From an uncultured Methylococcaceae bacterium (GTDB lineage Bacteria > Pseudomonadota > Gammaproteobacteria > Methylococcales > Methylomonadaceae): 64,000 nt of DNA. The notes beneath the pieces were generated by a model, which was not told where the DNA came from, did not search any database, and worked only from the letters and a program-made list of their open reading frames with translations. Position 1 is the stretch's first letter. Each line of letters begins with the position of its first letter. This document shows, in pieces, positions 39,567 to 48,781 of the stretch. The position numbers and the translations under genes are program-made. The stretch spans positions 47,093-111,092 of the forward strand of contig CAJAVP010000011.1 of assembly GCA_903945375.1 (NCBI GenBank), in the 5' to 3' direction.

Positions 39567-41792
39567 TTATTTCATCCAGCGTAATCGATTGGCATTGCTT
39601 ACCACTGTCAATGAAGACATGGCCATAGCCGCTCCGGCAATCATCGGATTCAATAACACCCCAAACAATGGATAGAGTAAGCCGGCGGCAACTGGAATGC
39701 TGATCGTATTGTAAAAAAAAGCCCCCATTAGATTTTGCTTGATATTGGTCACGGTGGCTTTAGATAAGCCGATTATCTCGGGTATTTTGAATAAAGAACC
39801 TTGTAAAATCACAATATCCGCACTTTCTATCGCCACATCTGTTCCGGTGCCGATAGCCATGCCAACATTGGCTTGAGCTAAGGCGGGAGCATCATTAATG
39901 CCATCACCGACCATGCCGACAATTTCACCTTGTTCTTGTAAGGTTTTAACGAGCTGTGCTTTATCTTGTGGTAATACTTGGGCTTTCACTTCAAAAATGC
40001 CGGCTTGTTTAGCTATCGCTTGAGCCGTGATGGGATTATCACCCGTTACCATGATGATACGAATCCCTTGGTTTTTAAGTTGTTCTACAGCGGCAAAAGA
40101 GTCTTTTTTGATAGGATCGGCGACGGCAATAATACCGACAAGACGACCTGCGATTGCCAGTAACATCGGGGTTTGACCCAAGGCGGATAGGGCTTCAAGA
40201 CGAACATCAATATTTAAAGGGATAGCATAGCTTGCCATTAGCGCTTGATTTCCCAACAACAGCTGTTGTTCTTGGTAATAGGCACTGACACCAAAACCAG
40301 CAATGGCTTCAAAGCGTGTCATTTTTTCAAGTTTTAGCTGTTGTTGTTCTGCTGCCTTGAGAATACTTGCGGCTAAGGGGTGTTCAGAGCTGGATTCGAG
40401 GCTGGCGGCTAATTGCAAAATCCGCGCTTCATCCAGATCGCAGAGTGATTCTATTGCGGTAACAACCGGTTTACCCTCAGTAATCGTACCGGTTTTATCG
40501 AGTACCACGCAGGTTAATTTCCCCGCTGTTTGCAGCGCATCGCCGTTACGGATCAATATGCCAGATTGAGCGGCTCGACCCACGGCAACCATAATAGAAA
40601 TCGGGGTTGCCAACCCGAGAGCGCAGGGGCAGGCAATCACTAAAACGGTCATGGAGGTGACGAACGCATAAGCCAATGAAGGCTCAGGGCCAACGAGAGA
40701 CCAGATGACAAAAGTAAGCAGCGAGATAGCCACAACAACGGGCACAAAGACCGCTGAGATTTTATCGACCAGTTTGGCGATTTCAGGTTTGCTGCTTTGC
40801 GCTTGACGGACGCTGTTGATGATTTGCGCTAATGCCGTATCACGACCAATGCGCGTGGCAGTGAACAGGAAACTGCCGGTTTGATTCATTGTGCCTGCGA
40901 CAACGGTTGCGCCAATTGTTTTTTCTACCGGCAACGATTCGCCAGTCAACATAGATTCGTCAATGCTGGAATGACCTTCCTGTACGACGCCATCTACCGG
41001 TATTTTTTCGCCAGGTCTAACACGTAAGACGTCGCCTAAACCCACTTGTTCGATGGGAATATCCTGCTCCTCGCCATTTCTGAGGACACGTGCGGTACGC
41101 GGTTGCAGGCCAATGAGTTGCCGAATTGCGCTGGACGTTTTGCCTCTGGCTCGGGTTTCCAGTCCAGTTCCTAGATTGATAAACGCCAAAATGACAACTG
41201 CCGCTTCAAAATAGGCATGTGTTGCTAGGGATGGTAAAAAAGCGTAGTAATCAATAACGATACAAGAATATAGCCAAGCAGAACCCGTGCCGAGCGCAAT
41301 CAACGTATCCATATTGGCTTGACGCAATTGCAAAGATTTAATCGCGCCGACATAAAAATGCCGTCCTGCGTACCATAAAACACCCAAGGTCAGCAGCGCA
41401 ATCATTGGCCAAAGCCATTGACCGGTACTTGAACCGATGTCAGGTAGCCAGCCTAAATGCTCGAATGTCATCAGGCACAAGCCAAACGCCCCAGCGACAG
41501 CAGCTTTGTGCATGAGTTCTTGATAACGTTGTAATTCTTGAGCTTCTTGTTCGGCTGGATCTTCTAAGCCCTCCATAATGGCGGCATCAAATCCAGCCTC
41601 TTTAATGGCTTGTTTTAAGGCTTCGGGTTCAGCATGACCCGTCACCAGCGCGGAATGATCAGCAAAATTGACGTTAACGGATTCAACGCCGGTAACTGCC
41701 GCTAAGGCGCCTTCAACTGAACTGACACAACCCGCACAGCGCATCCCTAAAATCGACAAGCGTAATGCATCTGAGGTATTGTCTGTTTCCAT
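39567..41792 (-). CDS. copA: Copper-translocating P-type ATPase
   Basis: P1B-type ATPase, 741 aa, exporting Cu(I) to the periplasm. One N-terminal HMA domain with CAGC (C19, C22). Then GESLPVEK actuator loop, membrane CPC motif in [22 protein letters not shown] phosphorylation site, HPLA and [13 protein letters not shown]. Preceded by a good ribosome binding site (AAGGAG). Located 56 bases behind the copper-chaperone gene, so the two form an operon. Copper control is notable in methanotrophs, where copper sets which methane monooxygenase is made. Confidence 0.95.
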   Translation of the reverse strand: METDNTSDALRLSILGMRCAGCVSSVEGALAAVTGVESVNVNFADHSALVTGHAEPEALKQAIKEAGFDAAIMEGLEDPAEQEAQELQRYQELMHKAAVAGAFGLCLMTFEHLGWLPDIGSSTGQWLWPMIALLTLGVLWYAGRHFYVGAIKSLQLRQANMDTLIALGTGSAWLYSCIVIDYYAFLPSLATHAYFEAAVVILAFINLGTGLETRARGKTSSAIRQLIGLQPRTARVLRNGEEQDIPIEQVGLGDVLRVRPGEKIPVDGVVQEGHSSIDESMLTGESLPVEKTIGATVVAGTMNQTGSFLFTATRIGRDTALAQIINSVRQAQSSKPEIAKLVDKISAVFVPVVVAISLLTFVIWSLVGPEPSLAYAFVTSMTVLVIACPCALGLATPISIMVAVGRAAQSGILIRNGDALQTAGKLTCVVLDKTGTITEGKPVVTAIESLCDLDEARILQLAASLESSSEHPLAASILKAAEQQQLKLEKMTRFEAIAGFGVSAYYQEQQLLLGNQALMASYAIPLNIDVRLEALSALGQTPMLLAIAGRLVGIIAVADPIKKDSFAAVEQLKNQGIRIIMVTGDNPITAQAIAKQAGIFEVKAQVLPQDKAQLVKTLQEQGEIVGMVGDGINDAPALAQANVGMAIGTGTDVAIESADIVILQGSLFKIPEIIGLSKATVTNIKQNLMGAFFYNTISIPVAAGLLYPLFGVLLNPMIAGAAMAMSSLTVVSNANRLRWMK

Positions 41793-41848
41793 AATTATCT
41801 CCTTATCAAAATCGTTGGCTTAATTTAACGGCAGTATTTTGCCCTAGA

Positions 41849-42064
41849 TTATTCAAGGTTTACAGCAAACCCTGCATCGCTAATCGTGCGCTGAATGGTA
41901 CTTAAATCGATTTTTTCAGCATCAAATTCGATACTCACCGTATTTTCCTTGCTTGAGGCGCTAACCTGCGCTATACCTTCAAGAGACGATAATTTTTCTA
42001 CAACATTACTTTCACAGCCGCCACATTTCATGCCGGTAACGGTTAATACAATAGACTCAACCAT
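41849..42064 (-). CDS. copZ: CopZ-like heavy-metal chaperone
   Basis: Small HMA-domain protein, 71 aa, with GMKCGGC (C14, C17) as metal site and a ferredoxin-like alternation of strands and helices. It presumably hands Cu(I) to the CopA just downstream. Strong ribosome binding site GAGGA. No CueR-like regulator is adjacent. Confidence 0.9.
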   Translation of the reverse strand: MVESIVLTVTGMKCGGCESNVVEKLSSLEGIAQVSASSKENTVSIEFDAEKIDLSTIQRTISDAGFAVNLE

Positions 42065-42164
42065 AACGTATTCCTCATAAATAGTTTTTTAAATTAGTTT
42101 TCAAGTTAACGAAGACGCATATTCTTGATACGATAACAGTACAACCTTCTCCTGACTCTTTCTT

Positions 42165-42788
42165 ATGCAACTAAATACTATCACTAACCAAGCGATTGCG
42201 CTTGCTGGAATTGCCCAATCAGCGGCATTAGTCCAACAACTAGCGACAACGGGAAGCGCAGATAATGCCGCTATGAAAGCGAGCATTGCTAGCGTACTAA
42301 AAATTGATGCCGACGATGTACTGGATGTTTACGGTGGCTTGTCGGGCATAAAACTCGGATTAGAACAGCTCAATGCACAAATGACGGGCTATAAAATCAC
42401 ACACCCCGAGCAAGCACGCTATTCAGCATCGCTGGTGTTTCTTGAAAATCAGCTTGCTGGAAAAACAAAACTACTCAGTACCCTACAAATAGGGATTTCC
42501 AAAGCCCAAGCGCAAAGTGAATATTTCGGCTTATTGCATGAAAATGTACTGGCGAATTTGGGTGATATTTATAGCAACACGATCAGCACCTTACAACCGC
42601 GCATTATGGTAAATGGTGACCCCGAGCTGCTAACTCGACCTGAAATTGCCAATATGATACGTGCCTGTTTGTTAGCCGGCATTCGATCTGCGATGTTATG
42701 GCGGCAATGTGGCGGTAAACGCTGGAAGTTCTTGCTGTATCGAAAAAAAATCCGCACCGAATTACAAGCCTTAATAAAGCAGATTTAA
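42165..42788 (+). CDS. hflD: High-frequency lysogenization protein HflD homologue
   Basis: 207 aa, matching the HflD family (DUF489) through its length: LAGIAQSAALVQQLATTG at the start, VYGGLSGIKLGLEQL, a central helix set, and RACLLAGIRSAMLWRQCGGKRW near the end. In E. coli HflD is a membrane-associated protein that opposes phage lambda CII; its role in hosts without lambda is not settled. It usually sits beside mnmA and purB; here it precedes an ABC transporter by 5 bases. Confidence 0.88.
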   Translation: MQLNTITNQAIALAGIAQSAALVQQLATTGSADNAAMKASIASVLKIDADDVLDVYGGLSGIKLGLEQLNAQMTGYKITHPEQARYSASLVFLENQLAGKTKLLSTLQIGISKAQAQSEYFGLLHENVLANLGDIYSNTISTLQPRIMVNGDPELLTRPEIANMIRACLLAGIRSAMLWRQCGGKRWKFLLYRKKIRTELQALIKQI

Positions 42789-42793
42789 TTGTG

Positions 42794-43717
42794 ATGCCGC
42801 TAATTGATGCTGCACATCTTTATCGCTATTACGGTAAACATTGCGCGGTAAACAACCTCAGCTTCCATTTACACAAAGGTGATGTATTGGGATTGCTAGG
42901 GCAAAATGGTGCGGGTAAAACGACAAGCTTGCAAATGCTCTGTGGCGTGCTGGCGCCGAGTGCTGGACAGATCCAAATAAACGGCTTTGATTTATTAAAA
43001 CACCCTTTAGCGGCTAAACAACACATAGGTTATTTACCGGATACGCCGCCGTTGTACCGAGACCTGACGGTTACTGAGTATTTAACGTATTGTGCCAAGT
43101 TGCACGGACTTAATAAACAGGCGACTCGCTTGGCAATGGCGCATGTCATTGAGCGTTGTGGCTTAATCTCGGTCAGCAAGCGCTTGATTGCTCATTTATC
43201 CAAAGGCTTTCAACAACGTCTAGGCATTGCACAAGCGATTTTGCATCAACCTGATATTATTATTCTCGATGAACCGACGGTAGGTCTTGATCCTTTGCAA
43301 ATGACCGAGATTCGCGCACTGATTCGCGAATTAGGTCAAGAGCACGGTATTATTTTGTCTACGCACCGACTGAGTGAAGTACAAGAATCGTGCAATCAAG
43401 TACACATCATCCATCAAGGAAAATTATTGCTCAATGAATCGATCGCGGCATTAGACGACATGATGAACACCGGCATTATCCAAATCACCACCCGTTTTGC
43501 CGCAGATAACCAACGGTTGGCCACGATTGTCGGTGTTACGCAAATTGAAACTTTAGCTGAAAATTGTCTGCGTGTTCATTTCAATCCTGCAAATAATCCC
43601 ACTCAAGCCTTGACAGAAACCATTATGGTCGCGGGCTGGGAATTACAAGAACTGACTCCCGTAAAAAAATCCTTGGAAGATATTTTTATTGCCTTAACGC
43701 AGGACAAAACCTCATGA
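42794..43717 (+). CDS. ABC transporter ATP-binding protein, GldA-like
   Basis: ATPase of an ABC-2 type exporter, 307 aa from ATG 42794 (a GTG directly before it is in frame). Walker A GQNGAGKTTSL, Q-loop, signature LSKGFQQRLG, Walker B IIILDEPTVGLD and H-loop STHR are all intact. The C-terminal about 80 residues form the extra domain usual in GldA/CcmA-like subunits. The following permease overlaps by 4 bases, so this is the first of a GldA-GldF-GldG-like operon. These systems occur well outside gliding bacteria and their cargo is unknown. Confidence 0.9.
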   Translation: MPLIDAAHLYRYYGKHCAVNNLSFHLHKGDVLGLLGQNGAGKTTSLQMLCGVLAPSAGQIQINGFDLLKHPLAAKQHIGYLPDTPPLYRDLTVTEYLTYCAKLHGLNKQATRLAMAHVIERCGLISVSKRLIAHLSKGFQQRLGIAQAILHQPDIIILDEPTVGLDPLQMTEIRALIRELGQEHGIILSTHRLSEVQESCNQVHIIHQGKLLLNESIAALDDMMNTGIIQITTRFAADNQRLATIVGVTQIETLAENCLRVHFNPANNPTQALTETIMVAGWELQELTPVKKSLEDIFIALTQDKTS

Positions 43718-44469
43718 AATCGTTGATTATTGCCGAACATGAATTTAAAAGCGTCTTTCGCTCGCCAATGGCGTGGACTGTTTTGGCGATTTTACAACTT
43801 ATTTTTGCTTATCTTTTTTTAACACAAGTTGAAACATTTCGCAGGCTACAAGGCAAGTTGGCGGTGATTGATAATTCACCTGGCTTAACGGATATTGTGG
43901 TCACACCGTTATTTGGTAATGCAGGCATCATTCTCTTATTAGTCACACCATTGCTGACCATGCATTTAATCTGCGGTGAACGGCGCAACAAAACCTTGCC
44001 TTTATTACTGTCTGCGCCAATCTCCAGCACTCAGCTAGTCATCGGCAAATATCTCGGCGTAATGGGCTTATTAGTCTTGATTGTTGCTATGCTAACGCTG
44101 ATGCCGCTCTCGTTGTTAGTGGGTGGCGAGCTAGATAGCGGTAAATTTCTAGCCAATATCCTTGCTTTAAGTTTGTTAGTGAGCGCATTTGCCGCAGCGG
44201 GTTTGTATTTGTCGACCATCGCCGGACATCCCGTCGTTGCTGCGATGGGGAGTTTTGGTTTATTGCTGTTATTGTGGATTTTAGATTGGAGTGCGCTAAG
44301 TGATGCTGACGCGAGTTCGTGGCTGCATTATCTCTCCTTGCTGAGACATTTTCAAAATTTACAAACAGGCTTGTTAAGCACAGTTGATGTCAGTTATTTC
44401 GTATTATTTATCAGTACCTTCTTATGCGCCACTAGGCAACATTTGCACCGGTCTCGATTAACGCCATGA
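43714..44469 (+). CDS. ABC-2 type permease, GldF-like
   Basis: Membrane subunit, 251 aa, with about six transmembrane helices. Begins SLIIAEHEFKSVFRSPMAW, typical of GldF-type permeases, and has LICGERRNKTLPLLLSAPIS in the first cytoplasmic loop. Overlaps both neighbours by 4 bases (ATGA). Confidence 0.88.
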   Translation: MKSLIIAEHEFKSVFRSPMAWTVLAILQLIFAYLFLTQVETFRRLQGKLAVIDNSPGLTDIVVTPLFGNAGIILLLVTPLLTMHLICGERRNKTLPLLLSAPISSTQLVIGKYLGVMGLLVLIVAMLTLMPLSLLVGGELDSGKFLANILALSLLVSAFAAAGLYLSTIAGHPVVAAMGSFGLLLLLWILDWSALSDADASSWLHYLSLLRHFQNLQTGLLSTVDVSYFVLFISTFLCATRQHLHRSRLTP

Positions 44470-45749
44470 AATTTTTATTACACGCTCTCAAAACCGCGTT
44501 ATTGACGCTGGCGATGCTAAGCGCGGTGGGCGGCTTGGCTTATCTGACTCAGCGTTATCCTTTACAGCTCGACCTTACCGCCAATGCCAATAACTCCCTC
44601 TCAGAAGCCTCACAAAAGCTGTTAGCTTCATTGCCTGAGCCTATTGAGATGACAGCTTATCTTAAAAAATCTCAGCCGGTACGTTTACAAATTGCCCAAT
44701 TAATCGACCGTTATCGCCGTCATAAACCCAATGTACGTTTACAATTTATTGATCCCGAAGAGCAGCCAGAAAAAGCACGAGAATTAGAGCTGAGTCCAGA
44801 AGGTGCAGTGATAGTGACTTATCAAGGGCGTAGTGAAAAACTGTCCTTTATTGATGAGGTTAGTTTAAGCAATGCCTTACTGCACTTAGCCAGTAGCGAG
44901 CCGCGCTGGATCAGTTTTTTAGCCGGACACGGTGAGCGCTCGCCTAATGGTGAGGCTAATTTTGATTTGGGTTTATTCGCTAAGGAGTTGGCTCGACGCA
45001 ATCTGAAGAGCTTAACGATCAATCTAACCCAATTAGCAGAAATTCCTGCCAATGCTGCATTGCTGGTGATTGCTGCGCCAGCCGTTCCATTATTGCCAGA
45101 AGAAATAGGCATAATCAAACGCTATATTGAGCAGGGTGACAATTTGCTGGTACTTGCTGAGCCGAATAATTCAAATCTGACCGAGATTTTGCAAACGCTC
45201 GGTTTGCGCCTCTTGTCCGGCTCTATCATTGCAGCAAATACCAAACTGTACGGCATCAATAATCCCAACTTCGTGATTGCTAACCACTATCCCAGTCATT
45301 CAATAACGCGGGGTCTACAACTGATTACGTTGTACCCTGAAGTGGCAGCATTAGTGAATCAAACCGACAGCGGATTTCATAGCCAGATACTGTTAAGTGC
45401 AGATAGCAGTGAAGACCCAGCGCTTAATATTCCTCAAACCTTTGGCTTAAGCTTAAGCCGAAACACCAACAAAACCAGTGAACAGCGTATCGTTGTAATG
45501 GGTGATAGTGATTTTTTATCCAATACCTATTTAGGTAACGTAGGCAACTTAGATATGGGCGTACGGATAATCAACTGGCTACTACACGATGATCGGTTTA
45601 TTGATATCCCCGCTAAAGTCGCTAGCGATAAACAGCTCGTCCTCACACAAACCGCAGTGACTTTGATCGGCTTTGGTTTTTTAATTGCCCTGCCGTTCAT
45701 TTTACTGGTTTCCGGATTAATTGTGTGGCGTTGGCGTAAGCGGCGTTAA
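44466..45749 (+). CDS. GldG-like auxiliary protein of ABC system
   Basis: 427 aa. An N-terminal transmembrane helix (about 10-30), then a periplasmic region beginning with YPLQLDLTANANNSLSEAS, a GldG/DUF4350 hallmark, then SFLAGHGERSP and VMGDSDFLSN, and a final transmembrane helix followed by RWRKRR. Completes a three-gene exporter-like complex. Function in non-gliding bacteria is unknown. Confidence 0.85.
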   Translation: MKFLLHALKTALLTLAMLSAVGGLAYLTQRYPLQLDLTANANNSLSEASQKLLASLPEPIEMTAYLKKSQPVRLQIAQLIDRYRRHKPNVRLQFIDPEEQPEKARELELSPEGAVIVTYQGRSEKLSFIDEVSLSNALLHLASSEPRWISFLAGHGERSPNGEANFDLGLFAKELARRNLKSLTINLTQLAEIPANAALLVIAAPAVPLLPEEIGIIKRYIEQGDNLLVLAEPNNSNLTEILQTLGLRLLSGSIIAANTKLYGINNPNFVIANHYPSHSITRGLQLITLYPEVAALVNQTDSGFHSQILLSADSSEDPALNIPQTFGLSLSRNTNKTSEQRIVVMGDSDFLSNTYLGNVGNLDMGVRIINWLLHDDRFIDIPAKVASDKQLVLTQTAVTLIGFGFLIALPFILLVSGLIVWRWRKRR

Positions 45750-46038
45750 GTTAAGTGTCAAGTTACACGGTCATATAACCGGGAGCAGTTATGCCGTTTG
45801 CACGCATTTCGATTAGTATTTTTTTATAGGTAAATATTGCGTAGTACGGATAAGCGATAGCGTCATCCGCTGCCATTAAACTAATGCTTTACCATAACCG
45901 CGCTACCTTGTATGAAATTCATTCCTTATCAAACACCATAATAAATCTTGGTGCATGACGCTAACGCTTATGCACCCTACGTAGTTTGTATGTGGGGGGA
46001 ATCGGTGCTTTGTTAAACTTAAAAGCTTGAATATCGAG
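45750..46038. other. Repeat-bearing gap after the GldG-like gene
   Basis: No credible gene. Holds the inverted-repeat element at 45840-45984. Confidence 0.6.
45840..45984. repeat. MITE-like element with TAAGCG(N)TAGCGTCAT ends
   Basis: The left end (CGGATAAGCGATAGCGTCAT within 45840-45873) and the right end (ATGACGCTAACGCTTATGCA within 45950-45984) are imperfect inverted repeats enclosing about 75 bases. The same end sequence recurs in 46902-47120. Confidence 0.6.
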
Positions 46039-46575
46039 TTATCGAGTGTATGGGATAAACGCCTGTTCTTGAAGTTCGTCAGCCTCACCCTCAATGATGC
46101 TAAATAATAGCTTGTAAGGTACACGCCATATACAGTGCTCATTGATTTTAACAGTGGCTGTTTTTGGGTTTAGGCGAATGACTTTGCCGTACTGCTCATT
46201 ATTATTTCTATCTTTATAGCCAACGATCTCGCCAATTTTTAAACTATTTTTGGGTATCCCAACTACATTCTTGTTTGGTTTAATATCGGTGTCAATATTG
46301 TCCAGATTGAGGTAATAAAAAGGCAGATTCCAGCTCTTCTGATCTTTAATATTTCTGACTAAACAGCGAGTCCTGTTAATTTGCAAGATGACTGCATCCA
46401 CTAAACAGTTCGATTGAGAATCAAAATAGCTTATTGATTGACCGACTTTTAATTGAGATTTAATTTGTTCTATCCGATTTGGATTGAGCAGTTCCTGATA
46501 AATTGCTGATTGCAACCGGTGAAGATCAAAGAGAGATGCTTTGTTTAATTCTTGAAGTATTGCCGTGTAGTTCAT
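46039..46575 (-). CDS. Hypothetical protein with two tandem SH3-like repeats
   Basis: 178 aa, not recognised as a named family. After a helical N-terminus (1-38), two copies of a 45- to 50-residue beta unit are visible: one from KVGQSISYFD (about 43) to NLPFYYL, another from KIGEIVGYKD (about 113) to WRVPYKLL. Each has the pattern G-x-x-V/I-x-Y-x-D ... V-x-R/L-x(5)-V ... W-x-x-P, like KOW/SH3-type nucleic-acid- or protein-binding barrels. No signal peptide. Flanked on both sides by repeat-rich DNA, so it is a likely accessory gene. Confidence 0.6.
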   Translation of the reverse strand: MNYTAILQELNKASLFDLHRLQSAIYQELLNPNRIEQIKSQLKVGQSISYFDSQSNCLVDAVILQINRTRCLVRNIKDQKSWNLPFYYLNLDNIDTDIKPNKNVVGIPKNSLKIGEIVGYKDRNNNEQYGKVIRLNPKTATVKINEHCIWRVPYKLLFSIIEGEADELQEQAFIPYTR

Positions 46576-46901
46576 TTGTAATTAATTGGATTAGAAAGAT
46601 AAAGTTTTTTATTAGGCCTAGGCGCTTTACATTGATGTAACAGGCTTGAGGTTGATTAAGGCTTTTTTTCGCCTAAAGCGCCTACTGTTTGCACTGCGAC
46701 TATTGGCAACTTGCCTAAGTTATTCCATGCTCATTCCTAATCCTAGTCATCTTCATCCTCTCAGTCAAGTAGGTGGGTAGGCGTTTTTGCCCGCCGATTA
46801 CCCATAAATGGTGGGTAGAAAACCGCAGCTTCCTACTAGGCTTAAAGCAATATGGATGACCGCGTGTTTTGCGACAGCAAAAATGTGACGATTTTAGCCC
46901 A

Positions 46902-47120
46902 CGTAGGGTGGATAAGCGAAAGCGCCATCCACCACAACCCTTATAAACTCAATGTTACGCTCGTTCCCAAGTTCTAGCTTCGCGTATTGACAATCTTCGG
47001 GAAGCTAGATCTTCCCATAACCGCATTCCCAAGCGGAGCTTGGGAATGCGATGTAAGCGTTAGCGTCATGCACCTTATAAGGGTTGTTGGTGGATGACGC
47101 TAACGCTTATCCACCCTACG
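46902..47120. repeat. 219-bp MITE-like element with 45-bp terminal inverted repeats
   Basis: The left end runs from CGTAGGGTGGATAAGCG at 46902 to CAACCCTTATAA at 46946. The right end, TTATAAGGGTTGTTGG (47075) to CTTATCCACCCTACG (47120), is its inverted complement with few mismatches. The inside holds two more palindromes: TCTAGCTTC/GAAGCTAGA (46973-47009) and CGCATTCCCAAGC/GCTTGGGAATGCG (47022-47050). No coding potential, so it may be a non-autonomous element or a nest of several. Confidence 0.75.
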
Positions 47121-47183
47121 CTGGCTTGCTCTTATCCTCACAACCCTAGCCTTCAATGCTTCGACCTGTTCAGGTTTTAGTTG

Positions 47184-47284
47184 GCTAGCCACCAGACATA
47201 AAAAACCCCTGCCAAGAATAATTCTGGGCAGGGGTCAGATGCAAGGCTTATTGCGGTGGATTGCTAACGCGAATCCGCCTTACA
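47184..47284. repeat. Intergenic module, copy A
   Basis: About 100 bases shared with copies B (48427-48532) and C (49205-49306). Core: CAGACATAAAAAACCCCTG, a hairpin, then CAGATGCAAGGCTTATTGCG and GTGGATTGCTA. Copy A overlaps the end of the first DUF2442 gene by 5 bases. Confidence 0.8.
47199..47234 (-). terminator. Terminator inside module A
   Basis: On the minus strand CCCCTGCC pairs with GGCAGGGG around a short AT-rich loop, followed by six T: a classic intrinsic terminator for the DUF2442 gene above it. Confidence 0.8.
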
Positions 47285-47537
47285 GCTTTAGGTAGGATGG
47301 GAGTAGTTTTTCATATAACGATTCAGGCGCGATATCAGCACCATTTTTCCAAGCAATGGTGCCCCCTTCAATGCTTGCTGCCCTGAACAAATCCAAGTTC
47401 CGCAACGGTTCAAAAATAGCCCATTTACCAATATATTCCGAAAAATCGACATTGCCGCAAATGCCATCATCAAACACGACGTAAAAAACATAAGCTTGTT
47501 GATAGGTAATTTCAATGACTTTATTCATATTCCACAT
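47280..47537 (-). CDS. DUF2442 family protein, pair 1
   Basis: 85 aa from ATG 47537, preceded by a near-perfect ribosome binding site AAGGAGG five bases away; an upstream in-frame TTG is inside that site. Small protein with the family pattern (VIEITYQQAYVFYVVFDDG, WAIFEPLRN). The function of DUF2442 is not established; it is often encoded beside DUF4160, as here, and the pair has been considered toxin-antitoxin-like. It lies 11 bases behind the DUF4160 gene. Confidence 0.82.
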   Translation of the reverse strand: MWNMNKVIEITYQQAYVFYVVFDDGICGNVDFSEYIGKWAIFEPLRNLDLFRAASIEGGTIAWKNGADIAPESLYEKLLPSYLKL

Positions 47538-47548
47538 AAACACCTCCT

Positions 47549-47809
47549 TCAATTCAATGGCTCAATTTTAGCAATGTCTTTACCTTCTTGTGCCAATTGC
47601 CAATCATTTTCAAGTTCGATAACGTGTAAATCAATCCATTCGCGCACCAGTTTCGTGGCTGTTCTTGAATTTAATGAACCGTTAAGGATATTGCCATTAA
47701 AATCAAACAAGGCGTTTTGTCCTTGGTACTCAGCATGAAAATGGGGTGGATTATGTTCGTTGTAGAACATTCTGATGATAATTCCAAAAAATCTAGAAAT
47801 TATTGGCAT
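47549..47809 (-). CDS. DUF4160 family protein, pair 1
   Basis: 86 aa from ATG 47809. Family hallmarks: start MPIISRFFGIIIRM, NPPHFHAEYQGQ (the conserved P-P-H-x-H-A/V-x-Y) and EWIDLHVIELENDW. Function unknown. Forms a two-gene unit with DUF2442 and is paralogous to the pair at 48536-49063. Confidence 0.85.
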   Translation of the reverse strand: MPIISRFFGIIIRMFYNEHNPPHFHAEYQGQNALFDFNGNILNGSLNSRTATKLVREWIDLHVIELENDWQLAQEGKDIAKIEPLN

Positions 47810-47850
47810 AGTCAATTCTCATAAAATTAAATGCCAATTCTAGCACAATA

Positions 47851-47880
47851 AAAAACCGCTCCCAGTTTCCCAAGGGCGGC
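47851..47880 (-). terminator. Terminator-like hairpin above pair 1
   Basis: On the minus strand GCCGCCCTTGGGAAACTGGG folds on itself and ends in T residues. Related hairpins occur at 48357-48390 and 49092-49126, each just above the next gene unit, so it belongs to the repeated intergenic module. Confidence 0.6.
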
Positions 47881-48066
47881 TTGGTGGTTTGATTACGGAA
47901 AGTTACCGTGTAAGGGTGTACCCGCAGGGCATAAAGGCAGAACAGCGTTGCCCACCTACCCGGCTTATTACAGCGTTTTCAGATTAGGTTAAGTGGTGGT
48001 AGCTGCGAATTCATTCGCACAGTGCGGATAAATCCGCACCTACAACAACATTGAAAACGCTGTACG

Positions 48067-48312
48067 TTAAAAAAACTGCTTTGCAAAATTGGCAATCGCC
48101 AGGCCGAGAACAGCGCCTAACATCCATTTCATCAGGTTAATATCCGCCTTGATGGGGGCCAGTTCAATTTGCATATCCTGTTTAGTGACAAGTTCTGACT
48201 CATTGATTACGGCTTGCATGGCTTCGGTTAATGCTTCTGCTTGTTTTTCTTCAAACCCCGCTTCTTTCAATTTGCGGACAAATTTGTGCGTGTCAAAAGT
48301 GATTGTTGTCAT
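48067..48312 (-). CDS. DUF1640-like small coiled-coil membrane protein
   Basis: 81 aa from ATG 48312, which has AAGGA upstream; the longer frame runs into a terminator hairpin. MTTITFDTHKFVRKLKEAG, GFEEKQAEALTEAMQAVI and a C-terminal hydrophobic helix (WMLGAVLGLAIANFA) are typical of bacterial DUF1640 proteins, which resemble mitochondrial CCDC90/MCUR1-type coiled coils. Function in bacteria is unknown. It sits alone between the two DUF4160/DUF2442 pairs, framed by the same intergenic modules. Confidence 0.75.
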   Translation of the reverse strand: MTTITFDTHKFVRKLKEAGFEEKQAEALTEAMQAVINESELVTKQDMQIELAPIKADINLMKWMLGAVLGLAIANFAKQFF

Positions 48313-48356
48313 GATCCAATTCCTTACAAATGAGATGATGCAGTTTAGCACAAACG

Positions 48357-48390
48357 AAAAAAAAACCGCCCTCAGTTTCCAGGGCGGTTT
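48357..48390 (-). terminator. Terminator-like hairpin above the DUF1640 gene
   Basis: On the minus strand AACCGCCCT pairs with AGGGCGGTT, followed by a run of T. It would stop transcripts coming from pair 2. Confidence 0.75.
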
Positions 48391-48426
48391 GGCGTAGTAA
48401 GGTACATCCTCAAAAACAATCAAGCC

Positions 48427-48532
48427 TAGCCACCGGACATAAAAAACCCTACCAAGAATAATTCTGGGCAGGGGTCAGATGCAAGGCTTATTGCGGTGGA
48501 TTGCTAGCGCGAATCCACCCTACAACGAATCC
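48427..48532. repeat. Intergenic module, copy B
   Basis: Second copy of the module, about 90 % like copies A and C by eye. It contains the hairpin 48441-48474 that acts as a minus-strand terminator behind pair 2. Confidence 0.8.
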
Positions 48533-48535
48533 ACC

Positions 48536-48778
48536 TTACGGGTTACAGCTTTCTAGATAAACCGTATCTGGGCAAAAATCAATATCACCAGGCCAACAAA
48601 CTGTGCCGTGCCCAGGCTTTGCCAACATAAAATAGCCTTTATTTTTCAGTCGCTTAAATGCCGAATAATGCAAATACGGTGTGACATCAAAAATACGCAC
48701 TTCATCACTTGAAAAAGTAATACGTAATTTATAATCGTCTAAAACGTCAACCGCAATCACTTGAGGATTCATCGTCAT
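48536..48778 (-). CDS. DUF2442 family protein, pair 2
   Basis: 80 aa from ATG 48778 (GTG directly before it is in frame and touches the DUF4160 stop). VIAVDVLDDYKLRITFSSDEVRIFDVTPYL is the DUF2442 pattern, and PDTVYLES near the end is usual. Coupled to the DUF4160 gene above it. Confidence 0.85.
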   Translation of the reverse strand: MTMNPQVIAVDVLDDYKLRITFSSDEVRIFDVTPYLHYSAFKRLKNKGYFMLAKPGHGTVCWPGDIDFCPDTVYLESCNP

Positions 48779-48781
48779 CAC

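Larger units (their letters stand above)
46576..47279. other. Repeat-dense gap
   Basis: No gene. Contains the 219-bp inverted-repeat element (46902-47120), internal palindromes (46973-47009 and 47022-47050), and the first copy of the intergenic module (from 47184). Confidence 0.65.

Noticed and set aside
45903..46142. 79-codon minus-strand frame
   Set aside because: Half of it overlaps the real 178-aa gene in another frame and the rest lies in a dispersed repeat.
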